From contig NZ_CP101283.1 of NCBI RefSeq assembly GCF_024298925.1, positions 2,671,001 to 2,735,000 of the forward strand: a stretch of 64,000 nucleotides of DNA, written 5' to 3'. This document shows positions 51,563-64,000 of this stretch, piece by piece. A model generated the notes under the pieces. It ran no database searches, was not told the origin of the DNA, and was given only the letters and a program-made list of their open reading frames with translations. This DNA comes from Phenylobacterium sp. LH3H17 (lineage in GTDB: Bacteria > Pseudomonadota > Alphaproteobacteria > Caulobacterales > Caulobacteraceae). Positions within the stretch are counted from its first letter, which is position 1, and each line of letters starts with the position of its first letter. The position numbers and the translations under genes were made by a program.

Positions 51563-54232
51563 CTAGAACTTGTACGTCAGGCGCACGTATCCGCGCCGAC
51601 CCACCAGATCGTAGGTCATGGTGTCGGTGTTCCCGTCCGTGTAGCTGGGCAGGTACGGCGCATCTTCCTCGAAGAGATTGTCCACCCCGAACGCCACCGT
51701 CGCCTCGTCCAGCAGCCGGTAGCTGAACTGGGCGTTGTGGTAGAAGACATTGGGCGTCTGGTAGCCCAGCGCCGTGGGCGCGGCGTTGAAGTCGGTCGCC
51801 TTGCCGATCCACTGGATGGTGTAGCTGGCGCTCCACTTCGGATCGTCGAGCGTGAAGGTCGTGAGGCCGCGCCACTTCGGATAGCCTCCGTTCCCACCGC
51901 CGATATGGCCGCGGTAGATGATCGGCGCACCGCCCGGGTACGGGATGATCGTGTAGTCCTTCAGGTAGGTGACACCGGCGTCGAGCGTCGCCCGGCGGTC
52001 CATCAGGTCGAAACTGTAGCGGCCGGCCGCGTCGATGCCCTTGACCGATTCGGCGCCCACATTGACCTGCTGCGAGGACAGGAAGTTCACCTCGCCGGTC
52101 AGGCTGTTGCGGGTGAAGTTCTGCGGCGTGCAGAACGGGTGGACCAGGCCCGGCGTGTTGTAGCAGACCGAAAGCTTGGTCGAGCCCGGGATCGAGCGGA
52201 TCGCGTTGTCGATGTCGATCTTGAAGTAGTCGAGCGTCAGCGACAGGCCGGGCACGAACTCCGGCTCCCAGACCAGGCCCAGGGTCAGGGTCTCGGCCTC
52301 TTCCGGCGTCAGGTTCAGGTTGCCGCCGGTGGTCGTGAGGATCGCGTTGTTCGGCTGGATATAGTTCGCGGGCACGCCGGCCGCCTGGCAGTTGGCGCGC
52401 AGGGTGGCGTTGGTGCTGGTGGAATAGCGGCTGCACGGGTCGGTGGTGGTCAGCTGGCCCTGCGTCACGCCGCTGAACAGTTCGGCCACGTTGGGGACGC
52501 GGAAGGCGGTGCCCCAGGTCGCCCGGGCGCGCAGGCCGTAGGCGATCGACCAGTCCAGGGCGGCCTTGTAGTTCACGTCGCTTCCGAAGCGCTTGTAGTC
52601 CGAGTAGCGGATCGCCCCGTCGAAGCGCAGGGACTCCACCAGCGGCATGTCCTTCAGGAGCGGCACGCTGAGCTCGGCATAGCCCTCGACGGCTTCGATG
52701 GCGCCGCGGATCGGGCTTTGCTGGTTGGAGTTGGCGACGCCCAGGACGATCAGGTTGTCCGGGTTGCGCCAGCCCTTGTCCTTCCGATAGGTCGCCCCGG
52801 CGGCCACCTGCAACGGCCCGGCCGGCAGCTGGAACAGGGAGCCGGTGGTGTCGAAGCTGAGATTGATCGTCTCGTTCCCACCGGTGTCGATGGTGGTGGC
52901 CATGATGTACTTCAGCACCGCGGGCGACACGTCGCCCGGGCCGAGATAGTCGGCGCAGGGGATCGCCGCGCCGGGCGCGTTGCTGCAGATCGCCGTATTG
53001 ATGGTGTTGGCGACGTTCGCCTTGTTGGCGATGTTGGTGAAGCCGTCGGAGCCGGTGGTGCGGCCATAGTTGGCCGCCGCTTCCCAGGTCCAGTCCTCGG
53101 CGAACTTGCCGCGCGCGCCGGCGGTCACCTGATAGGTGTTGGTTTCCTGGAAGGCGATGCGTGAGCCGGCCTCGACCAGCCGGCGCTGGATCAGGGTGAT
53201 CTGCTGGCCGGTTGGGTTGGTCGGGTTGCTGGCGGGGATCACGAAGTTCGTCAGCGTGCCGGGCGACGCGCTCTGGTCGGTCTCGCGGTGGGTGTAGAGG
53301 AACTCACCGAACAGCTGGATCGCGTCGGTGACCTGGTAATCGCCGAACACGCCGGTGGTGAGCCGTTCGATCGGGCTGACGGCGTTCAGATAGATGTTGC
53401 CGTCGAACCCATGCAGGGCGGCGCTGTAGGGCGCGAAGGTGTTGCCTCCGGTGAAGTTGATGATCTGGCCGGTGGGCAGCGAGGCGCGGCCGCCGGCGGT
53501 GGAGCCGCCGCCCAGGCAGATCAGCGAGCCGCTGGAGCCGTTGAGCTGACATCCCGCGCGGCTGAACAGGTTGACAGGCTGGGTCTTCTGATAGCTGGCG
53601 GCGAACGCCAAACCACCGCGATCGCTGCGCACGCCATAGGCCAGGTCGGCGGTGAAGTCCGATCCGTCGCCTTCGTCGGTGACGCCGTAGCGGGCCCCGA
53701 CCTCGAGCCCCTCGAAGTTCTCACGGGTGATGATGTTGACCACGCCGGCGATCGCGTCGGTGCCGTAGATCGCCGAGGCGCCGTCCTTCAGCACTTCGAT
53801 CCGGCCTATGAGAGAGGTCGGGATGGTGTTGAGGTCCGGGGCGCTGTTGGCGCCGGTCCCGCCGTTCACCAACCGCCGGCCATTCAGCAGCACGAGCGTG
53901 CGATTGATGCCCAGCCCACGCAGGTTGACCGTGGCCGTGCCCCAGCCGCGCGCCGCCCAGTAGGCGTTGCCCTGGTTTCCGGCATAGCCCGCCGCGGCCG
54001 GCAGCCGCTGCAGCAGGGCCTCAACGGTGACAATGCCGCTCTTGGCGATCTCCGGGGAGCCGATGACTGTCGCGGGTCCCACGCCTTCGATGTCGGTGCG
54101 CTTGATCCGGCTGCCGGTGACGATCACCTCGCCGACTTCGCCACTGTCCCTCGCCTGCGCATGAGCCTGCCCGGCGCCCAGCAGCGCCAGACAGCTGCCG
54201 GCATAGAGCATCCGCTTCCCAAGTTTGTTCAT
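51563..54232 (-). CDS. TonB-dependent outer-membrane receptor, first gene of the PepSY/HupE run
   Basis: 889 residues from ATG 54232. Signal peptide ends GQAHAQ. Plug: VGEVIVTGSRIKRTDIEGVG, LRGLGINRTLVLLNGRRLV, IEVLKDGASAIYGTDAIAG; barrel ends YVRLTYKF. The large size and LKDGASAIYG plug belong to the receptor class abundant in Caulobacter and Xanthomonas. Neighbouring PepSY, HupE and Cop genes suggest a metal chelate, but the class also includes sugar receptors. A promoter and a GTATATAC palindrome lie 70-115 bp upstream. Confidence 0.95.
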   Translation of the reverse strand: MNKLGKRMLYAGSCLALLGAGQAHAQARDSGEVGEVIVTGSRIKRTDIEGVGPATVIGSPEIAKSGIVTVEALLQRLPAAAGYAGNQGNAYWAARGWGTATVNLRGLGINRTLVLLNGRRLVNGGTGANSAPDLNTIPTSLIGRIEVLKDGASAIYGTDAIAGVVNIITRENFEGLEVGARYGVTDEGDGSDFTADLAYGVRSDRGGLAFAASYQKTQPVNLFSRAGCQLNGSSGSLICLGGGSTAGGRASLPTGQIINFTGGNTFAPYSAALHGFDGNIYLNAVSPIERLTTGVFGDYQVTDAIQLFGEFLYTHRETDQSASPGTLTNFVIPASNPTNPTGQQITLIQRRLVEAGSRIAFQETNTYQVTAGARGKFAEDWTWEAAANYGRTTGSDGFTNIANKANVANTINTAICSNAPGAAIPCADYLGPGDVSPAVLKYIMATTIDTGGNETINLSFDTTGSLFQLPAGPLQVAAGATYRKDKGWRNPDNLIVLGVANSNQQSPIRGAIEAVEGYAELSVPLLKDMPLVESLRFDGAIRYSDYKRFGSDVNYKAALDWSIAYGLRARATWGTAFRVPNVAELFSGVTQGQLTTTDPCSRYSTSTNATLRANCQAAGVPANYIQPNNAILTTTGGNLNLTPEEAETLTLGLVWEPEFVPGLSLTLDYFKIDIDNAIRSIPGSTKLSVCYNTPGLVHPFCTPQNFTRNSLTGEVNFLSSQQVNVGAESVKGIDAAGRYSFDLMDRRATLDAGVTYLKDYTIIPYPGGAPIIYRGHIGGGNGGYPKWRGLTTFTLDDPKWSASYTIQWIGKATDFNAAPTALGYQTPNVFYHNAQFSYRLLDEATVAFGVDNLFEEDAPYLPSYTDGNTDTMTYDLVGRRGYVRLTYKF

Positions 54233-54301
54233 GATCGACCCCCTCCAGAACCCGCGACGCCCGCGCTTCAGCGCCGTCCGCCGCACCCGACTGCTGGGAA
54301 A

Positions 54302-54345
54302 TTAGTCCGTGGGGACACTGTCACCGTCAAGTCATGTATATACAT
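54302..54345 (-). promoter_or_regulatory. Promoter and HutC-type palindrome of the receptor at 51563
   Basis: Minus strand: TTGACG (54330-54325), 17-base spacer, GACTAA (54307-54302). Directly upstream of the -35 lies the perfect palindrome ATGTATATACAT (54334-54345). It contains GTATATAC, which fits the GTnTAnAC operator pattern of HutC-subfamily GntR proteins. The operon's own GntR gene (47360) encodes such a protein. Confidence 0.6.
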
Positions 54346-54860
54346 ATTAGAGCGCCAGCCCTGAAACGTTTTGCCTTCAGATATCCAGATTATGGGCTTC
54401 ATCCGGCACGCTTCTGCAATTTCCTGCATATACGTTGCGAGTTTTTGCCGAAAACTTCGACAAAATGCGCTATTTAAGTCGCCCTTCGACTATCGGCCCA
54501 CATTTTGCGTGCAGCCTTTGTTTTCAGCGCCCTCGGTCAGGAAATCAACACGCCTAGCTTGACCTCTCGCTAAACGGTAGATTTCACTCAACAATACATC
54601 CAGCCATATCACCTGTCGCACACCGGTAATCTGACAGGCCGAATACAACCTATGGAGGGAATTCGCCGTATGAGTATCTGCTTGCGCCAGGAATAGACTT
54701 CCCGACCCTTGGTCACGATGTCCGCGAGGGGTGGGCCGCCATTGGCGGCCGAGCGGGCGTCAGGGCGCCCTCATCCTGTATACGCAGGCCGGATCGACGC
54801 CCCTCACCCGGCCTTGATCGTTCGCGCTCACCGCGATGGTCGCCTTCCGGTGCGCCCGGG
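54346..54860. other. AT-rich non-coding stretch
   Basis: About 515 bases with markedly lower GC than the genes, particularly 54360-54680. No supported frame, repeat or RNA gene. Being bounded by a gene start (receptor side) and the copB end, it may carry a terminator and regulatory DNA, or be an insertion scar. Confidence 0.4.
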
Positions 54861-56057
54861 TCAGAACCAGGCGCGCAGACCGAAGACGAAGCGGGTGTCT
54901 GAGACCTCGTCGCCGGCCGCCCGCGCGAAATCCGCCGTGCGGCCGAGACGTCGCTCGAGACTGACCCCGACGTAGGGGGCGAACTGACGTTCGATCTCAT
55001 AACGCAACCGAAGGCCCAACTCGACCTTCGAGAGGCCCGACCCGACGCCCTGCGCGCGGGCGTCCTGAGCGGCCAGGTTCACCTCGCCCCGCGGCTCCAG
55101 GATCAGGCGCTGGGTCAGCCGTAGATCGTACGATCCCTCCAGCCGCGCCGACAGATCGCCTTTGTCCGACAGGAACAGCGCGCCCTCCACCTCGAACCAG
55201 TAGGGCGCGAGGCCCTCGAAGCCGACCACGGCATGGGTGCGCCGCGGGCGAGGCTCGATGTCCTGGCGCACCCCGGCCTGGAGGTCGAAGTACGGGCCGA
55301 TGGCATGTGAATAGAGCACCTCGACCTCGGCATCCTCCAGGTCGCCACGCACGCCCTCGCCCTCGGACTTGATCACCAGACGATCGATGTCGCCGCCAAA
55401 CCGAAACTCACCCCCCCAGGCATAGGAGTCGCGACCGGACGCGGGGCGCACCTCCAGCCGATCGATCATGGTCCTGGAGAGCGCCATCCCGCCGTGCTCC
55501 CGGCGCAGGACCGCGCGGGCCTGATCCATTCGGGCGCGCCCGTAGAGCTTGTCGGCCAGATGGTCGGTGGCCGCGGTCGGCGCCGGCGCAGCGCCGACTG
55601 GAAGTTGGGCCCCGGTGGCCGGCGCGGACATCATGTGTCCCGCATGCGGGTCCTTGGCCGGCATGGCGTGGCCGAGGTGCGGGTCGGTGTCTCCGGGCGC
55701 CGTCTGTGCCGCATGATCGGCGTGAGGATCGGCGGCAGGCGTGGGCGGGGCGGGCATGACGTGGCCGGCATGCGGATCGGCGGCCGCCGCAGGCGGCGGC
55801 ATCTCGTGGCCGGCGTGCGGGTCCTTGGCCGGCATGGCGTGGCCGGGGTGCGGGTCGGTGTTTCCGGGCGCCGTCGGTGTCGCATGATCGGCGTGGGGAT
55901 CGGCGGCAGGCGTGGGCGGGGCGGGCATGACGTGGCCGGCATGCGGATCGGCGGCCGCCGCAGGCGGCGGCATCTCGTGGCCGGCGTGAGGGTCCTGGGC
56001 CTGGGCGGCCGTGGACAGCAAGGCGAGGAGCGCCGTCAGGATGAGTGGCCGGCTCAT
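54861..56057 (-). CDS. copB: Copper-resistance outer-membrane protein CopB with long His/Met repeat
   Basis: 398 residues. After a signal peptide (ends AAQA) come ~120 residues of DPHAGHEMP / DPHAGHVMP / DPHADHA units rich in His and Met. This zone includes an exact-period 57-residue (171-bp) tandem duplication. The C-terminal ~230 residues are the CopB barrel (SYAWGGEFRFGGDIDRLVIK, VEVLYSHAIGPYFDLQAGVR) ending in FGLRAWF. CopB binds or sequesters copper at the outer membrane. Start overlaps the copA stop (ATGA). The His/Met part is longer than usual, which could raise binding capacity. Confidence 0.93.
   Translation of the reverse strand: MSRPLILTALLALLSTAAQAQDPHAGHEMPPPAAAADPHAGHVMPAPPTPAADPHADHATPTAPGNTDPHPGHAMPAKDPHAGHEMPPPAAAADPHAGHVMPAPPTPAADPHADHAAQTAPGDTDPHLGHAMPAKDPHAGHMMSAPATGAQLPVGAAPAPTAATDHLADKLYGRARMDQARAVLRREHGGMALSRTMIDRLEVRPASGRDSYAWGGEFRFGGDIDRLVIKSEGEGVRGDLEDAEVEVLYSHAIGPYFDLQAGVRQDIEPRPRRTHAVVGFEGLAPYWFEVEGALFLSDKGDLSARLEGSYDLRLTQRLILEPRGEVNLAAQDARAQGVGSGLSKVELGLRLRYEIERQFAPYVGVSLERRLGRTADFARAAGDEVSDTRFVFGLRAWF
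55651..55992 (-). repeat. Two 171-bp tandem copies inside copB
   Basis: TCCTTGGCCG at 55651 recurs at 55822, and a third partial start is at 55993, giving a 171-bp period. The two units differ at a few bases and encode 57 residues each of His/Met metal-binding sequence in frame. It is a coding tandem duplication, able to expand or shrink by slippage. Confidence 0.85.
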
Positions 56058-57859
56058 GCGCCCGCCCCAGGGGCCGGCCGCACGGAGAAGACCTGAAACA
56101 TCCCAGCGTGCATGTGATAGAGCATGTGGCAGTGGAAGGCCCAGTCGCCGGCCTCCCCCGTGACGTCGAACGTCACCTTCCCGCCCGGCAGGACGTTGAC
56201 CGTATGCTTGCGCGGCATGTGCCCGACCGGCCCATGCACCAGCTCGAAGAAGTGCCCGTGCAGGTGGATCGGGTGGGTCATCATGGTGTCGTTCACCAGG
56301 GTGATCCGGACCCGCTCACCCGCCGTGAGCGTGTAGGGCGCCGGCCGGTCGACGAATCTCATGCCATCGAACCCCCACATGAACCGCTCCATGTTGCCGG
56401 TCAGGCGGATCTCCATGGCCCGGCTGGGGGCGCGCGTGTCGGGATTGGGCTCCAGGGCGATCAGGTCGCGGTAGACCAGCACCCGGTGGCCGACGCTCTC
56501 CAACCCCTGCCCGGGCTCGCCGGTCCGGTCCGCCGGCATCGGCGCGATCATCTGCACGCCCGGCCCCGGCTTCACCTGCGGCGCCTTGCCTACGTCCATC
56601 ATATCCATGCTGTGGCCCATGACGTCCGAGCCGCGGACCCGGGGCGGCGCCCTTCCCGGCTCCGTCGCCGGCTCCGCGACGGCGGCGTGGCCCATGGCGG
56701 CGTGGTCCATGGCGGCGTGGTCCATGTTGGCGTGAGCCTGGCCGTCACCACCGCTCGAGGACATGTCCATGCCCATGTCGCGCATGGTGGTCAGCGGCCG
56801 CTCGCGCAGCGCCGGAACCTCGGCCGTCATTCCGGGACGCGGCGCAAGCGTCGCCCGCGCCATGCCGGAACGATCCACCGCCTCGGCCACCAGGGTGAAG
56901 GCCTGGTCCGTCTGGGGCTCGACGACGACGTCGTAGGTCTCGGCGTTCCCGATCTGGAATTCGTCGACGGTCACCGGCCGCACAAGCTGGCCGTCCGAGG
57001 CCACCACGGTCAGTTTCAGCCCCGGGATACGGACGTTGAAGATGGTCTGGGCCGCTGCGTTGACGAACCGCAGCCTGACCCGCTCACCCGGTTTGAACAG
57101 GCCCGTCCAGTTGTCGCCCGGTCCATGGCCGTTGATGAGGAACTGGAAGGCCGCGCCCGTGATATCGGAGATATCGGTTGGGTCCATCCGCATGGCCGCC
57201 CACTCGCGCCGTTCGGCCAGAGTCTGGTCCTGGCCGGCGAGCAGACCGCTCACCGTCTGCTTCTGGAAGTTCAACACCCCGGGCTGGGCTTTCAGCCGCT
57301 GGAAGAGCACGTGCGGATGGGTGAAGCTGTAGTCCGACAGCACGATCACGTGCTCCCGGTCATAGGCCACCGGATCGGGGCCCGCCGGGTCGATCACGAT
57401 CGGCGCGTAGTGGCCCATCTGCTCCTGAAGCCCAGAATGGCTGTGGTACCAGTAGGCGCCGCTCTGCAGGATCGGAAACTCGTAGGCGAAGGTCTCACCC
57501 GGCCGGATGCCGGGGAAGCTGACCCCGGGGACGCCGTCCATCTGGAACGGCACGATCAGGCCATGCCAGTGGATCGAGGTGTCCTCCTTCAGGCGGTTCT
57601 CGACTTCCAGCCGCACCTTCTGGCCTTCCTTCAGGCGGATCAGCGGTCCCGGCACCGTGCCGTTGATCGCCACCGCGTGCCCCGCCTTCCCGTCGATGCG
57701 GATCGGCGCATGATCGATGGTCAGGCGGATCGTCTCGCCCGACAGCGCGGGCGGGCGCGAAAGGCCCGGCGTCGCGCTCCGCGCCCAACTGGGGAGCAGG
57801 GATGCGCCGCCGAGGGCGGCGGCGGCGGTCAGAAAGCTTCGGCGGGGAACGGGGAACAT
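56054..57859 (-). CDS. copA: Copper-resistance multicopper oxidase CopA
   Basis: 601 residues from ATG 57859; the frame is open further upstream but enters the sigma-factor gene. A twin-arginine signal (PRRSFLTAAAALGG) targets the folded enzyme to the periplasm. Copper ligands: HWHG (SIHWHGLIVPF), YWYHSHSGLQEQ, HPIHLHGHFFEL and the type-1 HCHMLYHMHAGM. A Met/His loop (MDHAAMDHAAMGH) and MGMDM are like those of PcoA/CopA. It oxidises Cu(I) to Cu(II). Located between the ECF sigma gene and copB. Confidence 0.95.
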   Translation of the reverse strand: MFPVPRRSFLTAAAALGGASLLPSWARSATPGLSRPPALSGETIRLTIDHAPIRIDGKAGHAVAINGTVPGPLIRLKEGQKVRLEVENRLKEDTSIHWHGLIVPFQMDGVPGVSFPGIRPGETFAYEFPILQSGAYWYHSHSGLQEQMGHYAPIVIDPAGPDPVAYDREHVIVLSDYSFTHPHVLFQRLKAQPGVLNFQKQTVSGLLAGQDQTLAERREWAAMRMDPTDISDITGAAFQFLINGHGPGDNWTGLFKPGERVRLRFVNAAAQTIFNVRIPGLKLTVVASDGQLVRPVTVDEFQIGNAETYDVVVEPQTDQAFTLVAEAVDRSGMARATLAPRPGMTAEVPALRERPLTTMRDMGMDMSSSGGDGQAHANMDHAAMDHAAMGHAAVAEPATEPGRAPPRVRGSDVMGHSMDMMDVGKAPQVKPGPGVQMIAPMPADRTGEPGQGLESVGHRVLVYRDLIALEPNPDTRAPSRAMEIRLTGNMERFMWGFDGMRFVDRPAPYTLTAGERVRITLVNDTMMTHPIHLHGHFFELVHGPVGHMPRKHTVNVLPGGKVTFDVTGEAGDWAFHCHMLYHMHAGMFQVFSVRPAPGAGA

Positions 57860-57948
57860 AGGCGGCGGAACGCTCCGTAAGGCGCCGACCCTTCGTCCGC
57901 GCTTGCGGCCGGGCCGGGGTGTCGTCAGGGAATACGCGGCGGCGAGGC

Positions 57949-58542
57949 TCAGCCCTCGCTGGGGCCGGCGGAATCCTCGAGCGCGAGCAGTTGGGCCAGG
58001 CGGCGGCGGGCGCGATAGACCCGCGTCTCCACGGCCTTGGCGCTGAGGCCGAGAAGGTCGCCGGCCTGCTGCTGGGACATATCCTCGAAATAGGTGAGGA
58101 TCAGCGGCTCCTTCAGAGCCGCGGGCAGTTGCGCCAAGGCGGCGTCCAGCGCTCGGCGGCGCTCGCGCGCCAGCAACGCGGCCTCGGTGTCGGCATGCGG
58201 GTCCGACTGCCGGCGCGCTTCGGGACTGTCGAGATCGGACTGGCCGAACACCAGGCGGCGGACGAGCAGGCGCCGCGCGCGGTCGCGGGCCTTGTTGAGG
58301 GCGATGGATCGGAGCCACACCCCGAAGGATCGCCGGGCGTCATAGCGTCCCAGTGCCCGCCAGGCGGCGACGAAGGTTTCCTGGACGATGTCATAGGCGG
58401 CGTCTGCGTTGCCTGTGTAGCGCTGCGCAAAGCGGAAGAGGTCCGCCTTGTGACGGCGGACAAGATGGCTGAACGCCGCGTCGGCGCCCTTGATCGCACG
58501 GGTCACCAGTTCCGCATCGGTGGCGTCGGTGGTTCCGCTCAC
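57949..58542 (-). CDS. ECF RNA polymerase sigma factor (cnrH-like position)
   Basis: 197 residues from GTG 58542, overlapping the sensor gene stop (GTGA). Region 2: FSHLVRRHKADLFRFAQRYT, AYDIVQETFVAAWRALGRYD. Region 4: LPAALKEPLILTYFEDMSQQ, QAGDLLGLSAKAVETRVYRA. Third gene of an anti-sigma, sensor, sigma set in the order of cnrYXH of Cupriavidus. It is released when periplasmic metal is sensed, and would then activate the czc and/or cop genes flanking it. Its promoter sequence is unknown. Confidence 0.92.
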   Translation of the reverse strand: MSGTTDATDAELVTRAIKGADAAFSHLVRRHKADLFRFAQRYTGNADAAYDIVQETFVAAWRALGRYDARRSFGVWLRSIALNKARDRARRLLVRRLVFGQSDLDSPEARRQSDPHADTEAALLARERRRALDAALAQLPAALKEPLILTYFEDMSQQQAGDLLGLSAKAVETRVYRARRRLAQLLALEDSAGPSEG

Positions 58543-58979
58543 CGGCCGTCTTCGGTCAGGGCCTCGGCGATGCGGCGGTCGTATTTTGCAGCCTGCTGGG
58601 GCGTGAGCACCTTCCGCATGTCGAGCACGTGCAGGATGGTCTCTTTCTGCAGCTCGCCCATGGTGTGGTGGAAGCGTTCGACGGCGGCCTGCACCTCCGG
58701 CGAATTCTCGTGGCGGGCCTGGATCGCCGCGGCGAGCTCGGCGTTCGCGGCGCGCAGCTCGGCCTCCCGCGCACGGCGGCGTACGGCGAACTCCTGTTCC
58801 AGGTCCTCCAACTGCGCCTCCTGCGGCGCCGTCAGGTCCAGCTTGTCGTGGACGAACTCGTGGAGGGTTGGCTTGCGCTGATCACGATCGACATAGCGCG
58901 CGCCGATCCAGGTCCCCAGGCCCGCGGCCGCCATGCTCATCACGACCGTCACCACCAGCGCACGGCTGATCAGGGCCAC
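58539..58979 (-). CDS. CnrX-like periplasmic metal sensor
   Basis: 146 residues with one N-terminal helix (ALVVTVVMSMAAAGLGTWIG) and a periplasmic four-helix hairpin. His40, His44 (TLHEFVH), Glu61, His117 and Met121 (LHVLDM) stand exactly two positions before the CnrX ligands His42, His46, Glu63, His119 and Met123 as I recall them. So it should bind Ni/Co (or another divalent metal) in the same way. CnrX controls release of the sigma factor through the anti-sigma CnrY. Overlaps both neighbours, showing co-translation. Confidence 0.85.
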   Translation of the reverse strand: MALISRALVVTVVMSMAAAGLGTWIGARYVDRDQRKPTLHEFVHDKLDLTAPQEAQLEDLEQEFAVRRRAREAELRAANAELAAAIQARHENSPEVQAAVERFHHTMGELQKETILHVLDMRKVLTPQQAAKYDRRIAEALTEDGR

Positions 58980-59269
58980 TAGCGACCGTCCAGCAGCGTC
59001 GAAGGCGCAAGCTCACCGGCGACCTCGAACGCCGAGATCTCCGGACGGATCGACCCGGCGTCGGCTGCGTGGGCCCCGCCCACCACCGCCCCGACCCCAA
59101 GGGCCAGCAACACCGTCGCCATGCGCAACGGCATTGCCCGCAGATCGGCGTCAACGGCGCGGCGCGCCTGACCGATCCGCAGCCAGACCTCAGGCTCCAG
59201 TTGCGACAGGTCCCGATCCAGAGGCGCGGCGCGCAGCTCGCGCAGCGCAGTCTCAAGTCTCGACGTCAA
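58979..59269 (-). CDS. CnrY-like small membrane anti-sigma protein
   Basis: 96 residues from TTG 59269 with GAGAGG seven bases upstream. Cytosolic N-terminal helices (RLETALRELRAAPLDRDLSQ, LEPEVWLRIGQARRAVDADL) precede one membrane helix (LRMATVLLALGVGAVVGGAHA) and a short periplasmic tail. This is the layout of CnrY/NccY. It overlaps the sensor's GTG by one base. Sequence similarity to CnrY is slight, so the call rests on topology and gene order. Confidence 0.7.
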   Translation of the reverse strand: MTSRLETALRELRAAPLDRDLSQLEPEVWLRIGQARRAVDADLRAMPLRMATVLLALGVGAVVGGAHAADAGSIRPEISAFEVAGELAPSTLLDGR

Positions 59270-59309
59270 GCGATCACCTCTCCGATGGCCCCTGGAGACT
59301 ATACGGCCC

Positions 59310-59324
59310 GGGACGGGTCGTCCC
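59310..59324. promoter_or_regulatory. Short inverted repeat upstream of the anti-sigma gene
   Basis: GGGACG-GGT-CGTCCC is a perfect 6-bp-arm hairpin in the 167-bp gap between czcA and the anti-sigma gene. It could be a weak terminator/attenuator or an operator; no T tract follows. Confidence 0.3.
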
Positions 59325-59436
59325 TCACGCTTGGCGGTTGTCCTCCGGAGACCGGGCATGGGCCGGGGTCCCGCCTGACTGGCCCATACCAGGTGAAGCC
59401 GCAGGCTGGACGCTCGATCGAGGCCGGAACGCGACA

Positions 59437-63876
<4,440 letters not shown>

Positions 63877-63877
<1 letters not shown>

Positions 63878-64000
63878 CAGCGGCGCTCCGCGACGGGTGT
63901 GGGAATGAGACCGGCATGGCGGCCCGACAGGCGGTCGAAGGCCGCCTGATCGATGTGGTGTTGCCTCAGGACGTTCACGCGGCGGGCGCGGGCGTCGGCG
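63877..64000 (-). CDS. C-terminal end of the gene upstream of czcB (probably CzcC-type channel)
   Basis: Only the last ~41 residues are inside the window (ARRVNVLRQHHIDQAAFDRL, then LIPTPVAERR and a stop that overlaps czcB's ATG). No diagnostic motif is visible. In this operon type the gene before czcB is normally the outer-membrane channel czcC, and the tight coupling agrees, but the assignment rests on position alone. Confidence 0.4.

Noticed and set aside
55640-55995. Regular repeats resembling a CRISPR array
   Set aside because: They are in frame inside copB, encode His/Met units with a 171-bp period and have no unique spacers.
57860-58318. 150-residue N-terminal extension of CopA
   Set aside because: It overlaps the sigma-factor gene, and the twin-arginine signal begins at ATG 57859.

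Overview
The window is about 68-70% GC by eye, densely coded and without rRNA or tRNA genes. Its content points to an alphaproteobacterium of the Caulobacteraceae, probably Phenylobacterium or a close relative: five TonB-dependent receptors, an HWE-type histidine kinase, a type III polyketide synthase paired with an ICMT-like methyltransferase, and several lipid/aromatic catabolic islands. This placement is inferred from gene content only.

Left part (1-13494). A winged-helix/TolB-like regulator (cut by the left edge) is divergent from a five-gene operon (908-5653): CHK-like phosphotransferase, acyl-CoA synthetase, SDR, NTF2-like protein, DUF3237 protein. Three 11-bp direct repeats lie on the regulator's start codon. 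Then come a lipoprotein, a broken tyrosine recombinase, an orphan HWE histidine kinase, three small unknown genes, and a type III PKS/methyltransferase pair divergent from a DHA2-type MFS exporter.

Catabolic/uptake part (14027-37349). Two adjacent copies of a two-gene module (TonB receptor followed by a serine hydrolase of the beta-lactamase/esterase fold) share promoter architecture and sit beside a regulator made of two fused TetR units. A second island has TetR plus MFS (minus) divergent from TonB receptor, FAH-family enzyme, cupin and acyl-CoA synthetase. A third has TetR divergent from TonB receptor, VOC protein, cyclase-family hydrolase and an LLM flavin monooxygenase. The third TetR's likely operator, TAACnGACGTTA, occurs both beside the regulator and just before the monooxygenase gene. 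An IS6-family transposase remnant separates islands two and three.

Middle (37421-43400). Single genes (receiver-domain protein, two small lipoproteins, MBL hydrolase divergent from LysR, GreA, a carboxylesterase) lie among decayed DNA: a deletion-scarred partial copy of the esterase gene, an XRE-regulator remnant, and many copies of a short degenerate intergenic motif around AAGCGGAC.

Metal part (43405-64000). copCD converge on a ten-gene minus-strand run: TonB receptor, two PepSY membrane proteins, secreted cupin, secreted HExxH protein, HutC-type GntR regulator, small periplasmic protein, HupE/UreJ permease, membrane-anchored protein, DUF4198 protein. A palindrome fitting the HutC-type operator pattern GTnTAnAC abuts the receptor promoter. 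To the right, also on minus, lies an HME-RND efflux system (CzcB, CzcA, probable CzcC end), a three-gene anti-sigma/sensor/ECF-sigma set in the cnrYXH order with the metal ligands of CnrX conserved, and copA-copB. The layout suggests one metal-sensing sigma circuit controlling both divalent-metal efflux and periplasmic copper oxidation. The right edge cuts the gene upstream of czcB.
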